DNA from: Sorangium cellulosum
GTDB lineage: Bacteria; Myxococcota_A; Polyangia; Polyangiales; Polyangiaceae
NCBI RefSeq assembly: GCF_002950945.1
Contig: NZ_CP012673.1
Coordinates: 10,306,501 to 10,370,500 of the forward strand
Reading direction: 5' to 3'
DNA: 64,000 bases
Under the pieces are notes generated by a model. The model did not search any database. It worked only from the letters and a program-made list of their open reading frames with translations, and was not told where the DNA came from. The translations under genes were made by a program, and so were the position numbers. Of the stretch, positions 34,148-42,639 are shown piece by piece (the stretch's first letter is position 1; each line of letters opens with the position of its first letter).

Positions 34148-34969
34148 TTGGCCGCCTCCAACCTCACGATGCGGGTGCTTTCCGCGCTCGTGGCCGCTCC
34201 CCTCATCCTCACGCTCCTCTACCTCGGCCCGAGCTGGGGCTGGGCGGCGCTCGTCGCGGCGGCCGCTGCGGTCGGCGCGCTCGAGTTCTTCGCGATGACG
34301 CACGCGGACGACCGCGCCGGGCGGATCGCCGGCGTCGCGCTCACGCTGGCGGTCATCGGCGTGCTCTGGCGGTTCGGGCACTCGCCGCGCGCGCTGCTCG
34401 CGCTGATCTTCCTGCTGCCGCTCGCCGCGATGCTCGTCACGCTGGCGCGCCTCGGCGAGATGCGCACGGCGGCCCTGCGTGTGCTCGCGGTCGCCTTCGG
34501 CCCGCTCTACGTGGGCGGCGGGCTCGGCGCGCTGGCGCTGCTCCGGCGCGACGCGGGCGCCGACGGCCCCTCGTTCGTGGTGCTCGCGCTGCTGCTCTCG
34601 TGGTTCTCCGACACGGGCGCCTACTTCGCCGGCCGCTTCCTCGGCAAGCACAAGCTCTACGAGGCCGTGAGCCCCAAGAAGACCGTCGAGGGTGCGCTCG
34701 GCGGCCTGCTGTTCGCGGTGCTCGGCATGCTGCTCGCCCACGTCTGGTTCCTCCGCTCGCTGCCGCTCGTCGACGGGTTCGCCCTCGCGATCGTCGCGGG
34801 CGGACTCGGTCAGGCCGGAGACCTCGGGGAGTCGCTGTTCAAGCGCTCCTTCGGGATCAAGGATTCCGGCGGGATCGTGCCCGGCCACGGCGGCATCCTC
34901 GACCGGGTCGATGCCCTGATCGTCACCGGCACGATCACGTATCTGTACGTCCTGTGGGTGAGGTCCTGA
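34148..34969 (+). CDS. cdsA: Phosphatidate cytidylyltransferase
   Basis: 273 residues with a TTG start (ATG at 34169, residue 8, is an alternative). It is a multi-pass membrane protein with at least six hydrophobic segments. The CDP-alcohol signature is clear in SWFSDTGAYFAGRFLGKHKLYEAVSPKKTVEG and IKDSGGIVPGHGGILDRVDAL. It makes CDP-diacylglycerol from phosphatidate and CTP, the branch point of phospholipid synthesis. Coupled to uppS. A perfect 30-bp palindrome follows the stop by 41 bp. Confidence 0.96.
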   Translation: MAASNLTMRVLSALVAAPLILTLLYLGPSWGWAALVAAAAAVGALEFFAMTHADDRAGRIAGVALTLAVIGVLWRFGHSPRALLALIFLLPLAAMLVTLARLGEMRTAALRVLAVAFGPLYVGGGLGALALLRRDAGADGPSFVVLALLLSWFSDTGAYFAGRFLGKHKLYEAVSPKKTVEGALGGLLFAVLGMLLAHVWFLRSLPLVDGFALAIVAGGLGQAGDLGESLFKRSFGIKDSGGIVPGHGGILDRVDALIVTGTITYLYVLWVRS

Positions 34970-35010
34970 GCGGCGCCCCGCGTCACGTCGCCCGGCGCGA
35001 TACCGGCGTT

Positions 35011-35040
35011 CGTCCACGTGCGGCGCGCCGCACGTGGACG
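35011..35040 (+). terminator. Perfect 30-bp palindrome after cdsA
   Basis: CGTCCACGTGCGGCG is followed immediately by its exact reverse complement, with no loop bases. Placed 41 bp after the cdsA stop, it is the likely transcript end of uppS-cdsA, though no T-run follows. Alternatively it is a protein-binding palindrome upstream of the glutamate dehydrogenase gene. Confidence 0.55.
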
Positions 35041-35217
35041 TCGATGTCCCACCCCATGACGCCGCATTGCCGGATTCTAACGCGGCGCCGCATCGTCTCC
35101 AGTCAACCTAACGCGACACCCCGATTCTCCGGAATTACGGCGACGCGGCGCGCAATCGCACCACCGCCGAACCGACATTGAACCGGTGCGGCCCGCGCAC
35201 TAGAAAAGTACAGAGCC

Positions 35218-36540
35218 ATGGAAGATCACCTCAGCGCCAAGGGCGCGGCGCCGATGAGCGTCCCGCCTGCTGCCAGCCAGAAGCACAAATACGAGTTCTT
35301 CAAAGTCGTCCAGGGTTATCTCGACGAGGCTGCCCGTCTGATCGAGCTGCCGGGATACATCACCACGATCCTGAGCCAGCCCAAGAACGAGATCATCGTC
35401 AATTTCCCCGTGCGGATGGATGACGGCACGATCCGGCTCTTCAAGGGGTACCGGATCCAGCACAACAACCTCCTCGGCCCGTTCAAGGGGGGCATTCGGT
35501 ACCACGAGTCCGTGTCGCTCGACGACCTCAAGGCGCTCGCCGCGATGATGACGTGGAAATGCGCGCTCATGAACCTGCCCCTCGGCGGCGGCAAGGGGGG
35601 CATCAAGTTCAACCCGAACGAGGTGTCGCGCGCCGAGCTCCAGCGGATCACGCGGCGGTTCTTCCATGCGCTCGGCTCCAACATCGGCCCCGAGACGGAC
35701 ATCCCCGCTCCTGACGTCGGCACCGACGCGAAGACCATGGCCTGGGCCATGGACACGTACATGAACACCGTGGGCCAGCTCTTCAAGCAGGCGGTGAAGG
35801 GCGTCGTCACCGGCAAGCCGGTGGCGTCCGGCGGGACGTACGGCCGCGAGAAGGCCACGGGGCAGGGGGTCGTCCACTGCATCACCGAGTGGGCCGAGGA
35901 CAACGACGTGAACCTCGGCGGCTCGACGCTGCTCGTGCAGGGGTTCGGCAACGTCGGTTCTCACACCGCCGTGCTCCTGTCGAAGCTCGGCGCCTCGACG
36001 ATCGCGGTCGGCGATCACACGGGGTATCTGTACAACCCCGAGGGGTTCAATCCGCACAAGCTGCAGGATTACGTGAAGAAGAACCGCTCGATCGCGGGTT
36101 ATCCGGCCGGCAAGCCGATCAGCCGCGAGGAGTTCTTCCGGCTCAAGGCCGACATCTTCATCCCGGCGGCGCTGGAGAACCAGGTCGGCGTGGAGGAGGC
36201 GAGCTCGCTCCAGGTCCGCCTCGTGGCCGAGGGCGCGAACGGGCCCTGCTCGCCGGAGGGCGAGAAGATCCTGCTGGAGCGCGGGATCGACATCCTGCCC
36301 GACGTGCTCGCCAACTCGGGCGGCGTCACGGTGAGCTACTACGAGTGGGTGCAGAACAAGCGCTCCGAGACGTGGACGCTCGAGGAGGTCGACGCCCGGC
36401 TCGAGAAGGCGATGAAGCGGGCCTACCGCGAGGTGGCCGAGACGGCGCGGCAGAAGAAGTGCACGTTGCGGCTCGCGGCGTACGCGGTGGCGCTGCAGCG
36501 GCTCGCGGCCGTCTACGGGGAGCGCGAGATCTTCCCCTGA
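35218..36540 (+). CDS. Glutamate dehydrogenase (Glu/Leu/Phe/Val family)
   Basis: 440 residues. The substrate domain has PFKGGIRYHESVSLDDLKALAAMMTWKCALMNLPLGGGKGGI, with the catalytic Lys126, and the PAPDVGTDAKTMAWAMD motif. The nucleotide domain has LVQGFGNVGSHTA. The length and motifs fit the hexameric NAD- or NADP-dependent enzymes that interconvert glutamate and 2-oxoglutarate plus ammonium. Cofactor preference cannot be fixed by eye. The promoter should lie in the 180 bp between the palindrome and the ATG. A 21-nt tandem repeat array follows. Confidence 0.93.
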   Translation: MEDHLSAKGAAPMSVPPAASQKHKYEFFKVVQGYLDEAARLIELPGYITTILSQPKNEIIVNFPVRMDDGTIRLFKGYRIQHNNLLGPFKGGIRYHESVSLDDLKALAAMMTWKCALMNLPLGGGKGGIKFNPNEVSRAELQRITRRFFHALGSNIGPETDIPAPDVGTDAKTMAWAMDTYMNTVGQLFKQAVKGVVTGKPVASGGTYGREKATGQGVVHCITEWAEDNDVNLGGSTLLVQGFGNVGSHTAVLLSKLGASTIAVGDHTGYLYNPEGFNPHKLQDYVKKNRSIAGYPAGKPISREEFFRLKADIFIPAALENQVGVEEASSLQVRLVAEGANGPCSPEGEKILLERGIDILPDVLANSGGVTVSYYEWVQNKRSETWTLEEVDARLEKAMKRAYREVAETARQKKCTLRLAAYAVALQRLAAVYGEREIFP

Positions 36541-36934
36541 GCCGGGTGCGCGGCGCGCCTCGCGGCTAAGCCGAGGGGGGCGGAGAGGTCCGGGACACGG
36601 GGCGGCCCTCCGGGACACGGAGCTGCCCTTCCGGGACATGGAACCGGCCCTCCGGGACATAGGGCTTCCCTTCCGGGACATGCAACCCCCCTTCCGGGAC
36701 ACGCAACCCCCCTTCCGGGACACGCAACCCCCCTTCCGGGACATGGGCGCCCGTGTTCCCCTTGCCTTGTAGGCGATACGACGCGCGTTCCTCCAAGCAG
36801 CATCTCGGCAGTGCTCGCGCCTTGCCCGCGGGCGAGCTGTGCGTACCGTTGGCGATCGTCCTTGGGGGTGATTCGCTCATCTCCGCTGTCCGGGCGCTGG
36901 GTCGTCGAAAGCGAGCCAGCGGACCAGGAGGAAC
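36541..36934. other. Intergenic region holding the 21-nt repeat array
   Basis: 394 bp without a supported gene. After the repeat array, 36755-36934 is less GC-rich and should contain the promoter of the next gene, whose ATG is preceded by AGGAGG. Nothing else is recognised. Confidence 0.6.
36591..36752. repeat. Eight-copy 21-nt tandem repeat after glutamate dehydrogenase
   Basis: The core CGGGACAC/T recurs at 36591, 36611, 36632, 36653, 36674, 36695, 36716 and 36737, i.e. once at 20 nt and then strictly at 21 nt. Copies 5-8 are nearly identical (CGGGACACGCAACCCCCCTTC type). The array starts 50 bp after the stop and lies in the 394-bp gap 36541-36934. Two minus-strand frames read through it as 7-residue repeats, but neither looks like a gene. 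Confidence 0.85.
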
Positions 36935-37810
36935 ATGAAGAAGCCGAGCAAGGAGCTGGAGCAGTGGATCAGCGCCGCAGCCGAGGTGGCCGACGGCGCG
37001 CCGCCCGTCATCAATCAGCCGCTGCACGTTCTCTTCGGAGAAGCGGTCGATGTCGCCAAATTCTTCGAGAGGTACTGGAAGCCGGAAGTGGATGAGCGCG
37101 GCCACGTCGTGCGACCCGGGCTCGACTCCGCGGTCGGCAAGGCCGGCAAGGGCAAGAAGAAGCCCGCCGGCGCGGTCGGTCGCATCCATCCGAAGACCGG
37201 CGACGAGATCCTGTCGCTCCAGCGCGCGACGCAGGAAGCCCACACGCGTTATCTCCTGACCATCAACCCGAAGGGCGAGGATCCCGCGGCGCGCGGCCGG
37301 TTCCTCCTGAACGAGCTCACCGCCGTCCTCGAGTGGTACTTCGACGATGGGGTCGAGGACGAGAAGGACGCGCAGCTCGCCCGCGTGGACGCCGCCCACG
37401 CCGACGACCCGCAGACGGCCGACGCGCTCGCGAGCGCGCTCGACGACTACGCCCACCTGGCGGAGCCCCACCGCGACGAGATCGACGGGCTCGGCGGGTT
37501 CGAGTCCGGGTACATCGAGGAGGCCCACGCGGTCGCGGCGGCTCTCCGCGACCGGCCGGCGTCGGTCGCGGCCCTCGCCGGACCCGCGCGCGCGTCGCTG
37601 GACCTCCGCAACCGGCTGGCAGGCATGCTGCTCGCTCGGATGAACGCCGTCCGGACCGCTGCGCGCTTCGTCTTCCGCAACCACCCGGAGATCGTCCGCG
37701 AGGCGACGAGCGCGTACGAGCGGCGCAAGCGCGCCGCGGCCCGGCGCGCCAAGGCGAAGGGCTCCTCTGAGCCCGAGGCGCCGGCCGCGGCGCCGCCGCC
37801 TTTCGGCTGA
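36935..37810 (+). CDS. Soluble helical protein of unknown function
   Basis: 291 residues with a strong AGGAGG just before the ATG. It has no signal peptide or membrane helix. The sequence is mostly helical and charged, with VINQPLHVLFGEAVDVAKFFERYWKP at the start, LTAVLEWYFDDGVEDEKD in the middle, and a basic tail (YERRKRAAARRAKAKG) ending Pro/Ala-rich. I do not recognise the family. The basic tail could bind nucleic acid; that is a guess. Convergent with the kelch gene, with about 210 bp between that hold nothing recognisable apart from the hairpin at the kelch stop. Confidence 0.7.
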   Translation: MKKPSKELEQWISAAAEVADGAPPVINQPLHVLFGEAVDVAKFFERYWKPEVDERGHVVRPGLDSAVGKAGKGKKKPAGAVGRIHPKTGDEILSLQRATQEAHTRYLLTINPKGEDPAARGRFLLNELTAVLEWYFDDGVEDEKDAQLARVDAAHADDPQTADALASALDDYAHLAEPHRDEIDGLGGFESGYIEEAHAVAAALRDRPASVAALAGPARASLDLRNRLAGMLLARMNAVRTAARFVFRNHPEIVREATSAYERRKRAAARRAKAKGSSEPEAPAAAPPPFG

Positions 37811-38018
37811 GCCGGCGGGAGCGGCACGGCCCGCTTGCCCCGAGCCGCGTCGCCTCCGTGCCCAGGCGGAGGCCTCGCGCGTCCACGGAAGATCCACCGC
37901 AGGTTCGATGTGCCCGGGGGAAGGCTCCTGCGCCCTGGGACGCCTGGACGCCAGCGCGCCCAGCTCTCTCGGCGTCCTGGGATGCCGGCGACCTCGACAC
38001 GTTCAGGAGCTGCAATCC

Positions 38019-41000
38019 TCACGCGCGCGTGACAGTCACGCGCGCGCGGGGCCGCGCGCTGCGGCGCCCGACGCCGAGCGCGCCGAGGGCCAGCAGCGAG
38101 AGCGCCGCGGAAGGCCAGGGCGAGCCTCCCGGCGCGCCGGGAGGGGCCAGGGCGCAGCCGGTGTTGTCTCGGCTGTACCTATCGGGCGGAGGGGCGACGC
38201 AGGCGTGGTCCCGATCGCAGACGTATCCGGGCGCGCAGTCGTTGACCGAATCGCATGTCGCCCTGCAGGACCTCGAGGCCCCGAAGCAGACATAAGGCTC
38301 GCACCCGGAGCAAGCGCAGTTGACCTCCCTCGCGCCCCTGCAGGTGCCCGCGCTGCAGGAGTCCTCCTCCGTGCACTCATTGCCGTCGTCGCACGGGGTG
38401 TCGTCGCGCCCGTTCACCGCGGGGGCGCACGTTCCGCTCCGCGGGTCGCACTGGCTCGCTTGCTGGCATGCATCCGCCGGGCACACGACCTCGTCCGCGC
38501 CTTTGCAGGCGCCTTCCGAGCAGGTGTCCGTCCGGGTGCAAGCATTGCCGTCATCGCACGTCGGACCTGTCAAGAGCTCGCAGGTGCCGGGCTGTCTAGC
38601 GCCGACGGGGAACGTGACTTCCGTGCGGACCGAGCAGATATCGCAGGTGCCGGCGCCGCAGGCGGTGTTGCAGCAGACGCCGTCGACGCAGAAGCCGCTC
38701 TGGCAGTCGGTCGCCTGGCCGCACAGCATACCAGCGGGAAAGGACTCGAAGCGCTCGACCGTGGCCAGGGGAATTTCGCCTTCGCCTCTGCCGCCGAGCA
38801 CGAGCACGCTCCCATCGTCGAGGACATCCCCGTCCTCGCGCGCGTCCGCATTCTCGCGCAAGGGCGTCACGGGCTCGTTCCGGGAGGTCGTCAGCGGCCG
38901 GACCTCCGCCCAGACATCGCCGTCCGGATCGTACACCTCGGCGCTCGACAGCGGACCGCTCGTGTCGGCGCCGCCCGCCACCAGCACCCGACCGTCCGGC
39001 ATCAACGTGGCGATATGGCCTGTACGCGCGTGGAGCATCGAGGCCGCTAGCGAAAAGTACATGATGTCCCCGTGCGTATCCCTGGCCGTCGCATCCGGAT
39101 CGAAGAGCTCGGCATTGGCGAGCGGTCCATCCATAGTGACGCCGCCCGTGAGGAGGACCCGACCGTTCCGGAGAAGCGTGGCGGTGTGGCCGGCACGAGG
39201 GTGGATCATCGTGCCGCGTAGCTGCTCCCATCGCGCGCCGGCCCGGTGGTACACCTCAGCGTACTCGACAGCGCCACGCTGCCCCCATCCGCCGGCGACC
39301 AGGACATCTCCGCTCGGCAGCCGCGTCGCGGTATGACGTTCGCGGGCAGTCGTCATCGAACCGATCGCCCGAAAGCTGCCGCTCGCCGGCTTGTACAGCT
39401 CCGCGTACGCGAGGTGCCCCCCGGGCCCGTAGCCGCCCGCGATCAGCACCTGCCCGCTCCGCAGCAGCGTCGCGGTGTGGTACGCGCGGGCCGTGCTCAT
39501 CGCGCTCGCTAGCGTCCACAGATCGCCCATGGGGTCGTACAACTCTGTGCTCCCGAGATAGCCATCCGGCCCGTAACCGCCCGCGACCAGCACCTGCCCG
39601 CTCAGCAGCAGCGTCGCGGTGTGGTGCGCGCGGGCCGTGCTCATCGCGCGATGCGGGTTCGCCGGGACCCACTTACGGGTCGCCGGGGCATAGACCTCCA
39701 CGCTCGCCTCGTAGCCGGCGCTGCTCACGCCTCCGGCGACGAGCACGTTCCCGCTCGGCAGGTATGCCGTGGCAAGGTGGACACGGCCCTTGGCCATCGG
39801 AGCCACGCCTTCCCAGCGCCCCGCTGGGTCGTACAGATCCGCGTTCGCAAGAAGATGCCCACTGGAGCCGAAGCCGCCCGCGACCAGCACCTGCCCGCTC
39901 CGCAGCAACGTCGCCGTGTGCTCCGCGTGAGGAACGCTCATCGAGCCGGCCGGCTGCCACTCGCCCTTCGTCGGATCATACAGCTCCGCGCTCGCGAGGG
40001 AGCCAGCGGGCCCGTAACCGCCCGCGACCAGCACCTGCCCGCTCGGCAGCAGCGTCGCTGTGTGGCCTTCGCGAGGACCGCTCATCGCGCCGGTCCGCGT
40101 CCACGTATCGTTCATGGGGTCGTACAGCTCCGCGCTCGCGAGGTAACCATCGTACCCGTTTCCGCCGGCGACCAGCACCTGCCCGCTCGGCAACAGCGTC
40201 GCGGTATGACCATGACGGGCATGGTGCATCGAGTCGATCAGACGCCACGTACTCTTGTTCGTGTCGTAGATCTCCGCGGTCTTGTAAAACACATCGGGGT
40301 CATCGCTGACCCCAGGGCCGTCGTGCTCTGGGCCATCGTAGCCGCCAGCCACCAGCACTTCCCCGGTCGGCAGCAGCGTCGCCGTGTGCTCACGGCGGCG
40401 AGTGTTCATCTCGCCGGTCGGCGCCCATGTCCTGGCCACGGGGTCGTACAGCTCCGCGCTCGCCAGGACCCCGTTGAAGCCCCCGTCGCCGCCAGCGACC
40501 AGCACCTGCCCGCTCAGCAGCAGCGTCATGGTGTGCTCGGTGCGGGCCACGGTGAGCTGACCGGCCTGCTCCCAGCGCTGGGTCGACGGGTCGTACAGCT
40601 CCGTGTCGGGGATATAGCTGCTGAACCAGCCGCCGGCGACGAGCACCTGCCCGCTCGGCAGCAGCGTCGCGGCATGACCGTAGCGGGCGTTGTGCATCTC
40701 GCCGGTCGGTTGCCAGATGCGGGTCGCCGGATCGTACAGATCCGCGCTCAGGCGACCCACATCGTCATCAGCAGGATCGTCAGACGGAGTGATCGCAACC
40801 CCTCCGACTCCCGCGACCAGCACCTGCCCGCTCGGCAGCAGCGTCGCCGTGTGAAATCGACGGATGCTGCGCATCATGCTCTCCTGTACCCAGCTCGAGG
40901 GCGTCGGGGCGTACAGCTCCGCACTGTCGAGCGAGCGCTCGACGGGCGAGCTGTGTGTCAAGCCGCCTGCGACGAGCACGTGTCCGCTCGGCAGCAAGGT

Positions 41001-42620
41001 CGCGGTGTGCTGATGGCGGGCGATGCCCATCGCGCCGGCCGGCAGCCAGCTGTGGATCACCGGATCGTACAGCTCCGCGCTCGCCAGGAGCCTACGGTCT
41101 GGCCCGTCACCGCCAGCGACCAGCACCTGCCCGCTCGGCAGCCGCGTCGCGGTGTGACCGGCGCGACCATCCAGCATCAGGCCGGCTGGCTGCCAGCCGC
41201 GGGCCGCTGGATCGTACAGCTCCGCGCTCGCGAGAGGCCGCCCATCGGGCCCGATGCCACCCGCGACGAGCACCTGCCCGCCCGGCAGCAAGGTCGCGCT
41301 GTGCTGACGGCGGGCGATGCTCATCTCGACGACCGATGTCCACTTGTCGGTCTGCGGGTTGTACAGCTCCGCGCTCCTGAGGGCGTCACCACCAGGACCT
41401 ACACCGCCTGCGACCAGCACCTGTCCGTCCGGCAGCAAGGTCGCCGTGTGAAGCGAGCGCGCCATGCTCATCGCGCGGGCCGAACTCCACCTGTCCGTCT
41501 GCGGGTCGTACAGCTCCGCGCCCCCGAGAGCGTCATCACCAGGATCTACACCGCCTGCGACCAGCACCTGTCCGCCCGGCAGCAAGGTCGCCGTGTGAAG
41601 CGAGCGCGCCGTGCTCATCGCGCGGGCCGAGCTCCACCTGTCCGTCTGCGGGTCGTACAGCTCCGCGCTCCCGAGAGCGTCATCACCAGGATCTACACCG
41701 CCTGCGACCAGCACCTGTCCGCCCGGCAGCAAGGTCGCCGTGTGAAGCGAGCGCGCCGTGCTCATCGCGCGGGCCGAGCTCCACCTGTCCGTCTGCGGGT
41801 CGTACAGCTCCGCGCTCCCGAGAGCGTCATCACCAGGATCTACACCGCCTGCGACCAGCACCTGTCCGCCCGGCAGCAAGGTCGCCGTGTGCTCGCCACG
41901 GGCAGCGCTCATCTCGCCGGCCGGCAGCCACACGGGGTCCACCAGCATCGCCTCCCCGCTCGTCGGGACCCACAGCTCGATCCGCTCCCCGATCGCCTCG
42001 ATTCGCGCCTTCACATCCCGCCCGCCTTCTGCGTATGCCCGCGGCGCCGTCACCCGCAGCCGCGCTCGGCCCTCCTCGTCGACCACCTCCACCGCCTCGC
42101 CCTGCTGCCGCAGCGCTGCCCCTTCCACCTGCCACACGGCAACGGGCGCGCCGCGCGACACCGCCTCCGCCTCGAGCAGCAACCACTCCTCGACGCCCCC
42201 GCCCTCCATCACTGTCCAGTACGACCTGCCTCCCGCCCGCGCGTACGTCACCGCGCCGCCCTCGATCGTTCCCTCGCCCGCTGCGCCGAGCTCGCGCACC
42301 GTGAGCGCAAACCCCTTTTGCCCCCGCAGGCGCAGCCCCTCCTCGCCCCTCGCGGGCAGCACCGCCTCGATCGTCTCGCTGGCAGGCCGGAAGCCGCGGC
42401 CCGCCCTCGGCGACCGGACGATAAACCCCTCGCCGGTGGCGACGAACCCCGCCCTCGTCTCGAGCACCTCCCTTACCTGCCCGGGGAAGCGCGCGCGCAG
42501 CGCCTCGCTCGACCCCGGCGCCGGCTCGCCTTCGGAGCTGCATCCGACGAGCGCGCCGAGCAGCAGCAGCAGCACGAACGAGAGGAGCACGACGCCCCTC
42601 GACAAACACCGTGAATGCAT
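38019..42620 (-). CDS. Giant kelch-repeat surface lipoprotein with MYXO-CTERM-like tail
   Basis: 1533 residues. The N-terminus is a lipoprotein signal with lipobox LVGC (Cys27). After an N-terminal beta domain (about 30-230) come 20-21 kelch/galactose-oxidase-type repeats of about 49-60 residues, each with HTATLLPSGQVLVAGG and SAELYDP cores. They would form several beta-propellers. Three adjacent units are almost identical in DNA. A Cys-rich region (about 1370-1480, CDDGNACT and CDDGNECT repeats) precedes a C-terminal Gly-Cys, Pro/Gly linker, hydrophobic helix and Arg-rich end, as in MYXO-CTERM surface proteins. It follows the PEGA/beta-barrel gene by 19 bp and is probably exported to the cell surface. 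Confidence 0.9.
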   Translation of the reverse strand: MHSRCLSRGVVLLSFVLLLLLGALVGCSSEGEPAPGSSEALRARFPGQVREVLETRAGFVATGEGFIVRSPRAGRGFRPASETIEAVLPARGEEGLRLRGQKGFALTVRELGAAGEGTIEGGAVTYARAGGRSYWTVMEGGGVEEWLLLEAEAVSRGAPVAVWQVEGAALRQQGEAVEVVDEEGRARLRVTAPRAYAEGGRDVKARIEAIGERIELWVPTSGEAMLVDPVWLPAGEMSAARGEHTATLLPGGQVLVAGGVDPGDDALGSAELYDPQTDRWSSARAMSTARSLHTATLLPGGQVLVAGGVDPGDDALGSAELYDPQTDRWSSARAMSTARSLHTATLLPGGQVLVAGGVDPGDDALGGAELYDPQTDRWSSARAMSMARSLHTATLLPDGQVLVAGGVGPGGDALRSAELYNPQTDKWTSVVEMSIARRQHSATLLPGGQVLVAGGIGPDGRPLASAELYDPAARGWQPAGLMLDGRAGHTATRLPSGQVLVAGGDGPDRRLLASAELYDPVIHSWLPAGAMGIARHQHTATLLPSGHVLVAGGLTHSSPVERSLDSAELYAPTPSSWVQESMMRSIRRFHTATLLPSGQVLVAGVGGVAITPSDDPADDDVGRLSADLYDPATRIWQPTGEMHNARYGHAATLLPSGQVLVAGGWFSSYIPDTELYDPSTQRWEQAGQLTVARTEHTMTLLLSGQVLVAGGDGGFNGVLASAELYDPVARTWAPTGEMNTRRREHTATLLPTGEVLVAGGYDGPEHDGPGVSDDPDVFYKTAEIYDTNKSTWRLIDSMHHARHGHTATLLPSGQVLVAGGNGYDGYLASAELYDPMNDTWTRTGAMSGPREGHTATLLPSGQVLVAGGYGPAGSLASAELYDPTKGEWQPAGSMSVPHAEHTATLLRSGQVLVAGGFGSSGHLLANADLYDPAGRWEGVAPMAKGRVHLATAYLPSGNVLVAGGVSSAGYEASVEVYAPATRKWVPANPHRAMSTARAHHTATLLLSGQVLVAGGYGPDGYLGSTELYDPMGDLWTLASAMSTARAYHTATLLRSGQVLIAGGYGPGGHLAYAELYKPASGSFRAIGSMTTARERHTATRLPSGDVLVAGGWGQRGAVEYAEVYHRAGARWEQLRGTMIHPRAGHTATLLRNGRVLLTGGVTMDGPLANAELFDPDATARDTHGDIMYFSLAASMLHARTGHIATLMPDGRVLVAGGADTSGPLSSAEVYDPDGDVWAEVRPLTTSRNEPVTPLRENADAREDGDVLDDGSVLVLGGRGEGEIPLATVERFESFPAGMLCGQATDCQSGFCVDGVCCNTACGAGTCDICSVRTEVTFPVGARQPGTCELLTGPTCDDGNACTRTDTCSEGACKGADEVVCPADACQQASQCDPRSGTCAPAVNGRDDTPCDDGNECTEEDSCSAGTCRGAREVNCACSGCEPYVCFGASRSCRATCDSVNDCAPGYVCDRDHACVAPPPDRYSRDNTGCALAPPGAPGGSPWPSAALSLLALGALGVGRRSARPRARVTVTRA
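38022..38046 (-). terminator. Palindrome at the 3' end of the kelch gene
   Basis: 12-bp arms (38022-38033 and 38035-38046) around a single base pair perfectly. The palindrome encodes the last residues (RVTVTRA) and touches the stop codon. It may act as a transcript end for the kelch gene. No T-run. Confidence 0.45.
41494..41887 (-). repeat. Near-identical 147-bp coding repeats in the kelch gene
   Basis: The block starting TCCGTCTGCGGGTCGTACAG recurs at 41494, 41641 and 41788, a period of 147 bp (49 codons). The copies differ by only a few bases, while other kelch units in the gene are well diverged. This points to recent duplication or gene conversion. Confidence 0.85.
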
Positions 42621-42639
42621 GATCCCCTCCCGGGAGACG

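Noticed and set aside
36591..36752. Possible CRISPR array
   Set aside because: Units are directly tandem at 21 nt with no unique spacers, and no cas genes are present.
36566..36803. Repeat peptides (MSRKGGC-type and VPEGGLR-type) on the minus strand through the 21-nt array
   Set aside because: Any frame across a 21-nt repeat without stops gives 7-residue repeats. There is no ribosome-binding site or continuing domain, so I treat the array as non-coding.
41494..41887. Possible CRISPR or mobile repeat
   Set aside because: The 147-bp repeats are coding kelch units in frame.
39621..42614. Open frame of 997 codons on the plus strand
   Set aside because: It is antisense to the kelch gene. It stays open because the repeats and high GC avoid stops, and its repeated His/Arg/Gln sequence has no protein character.
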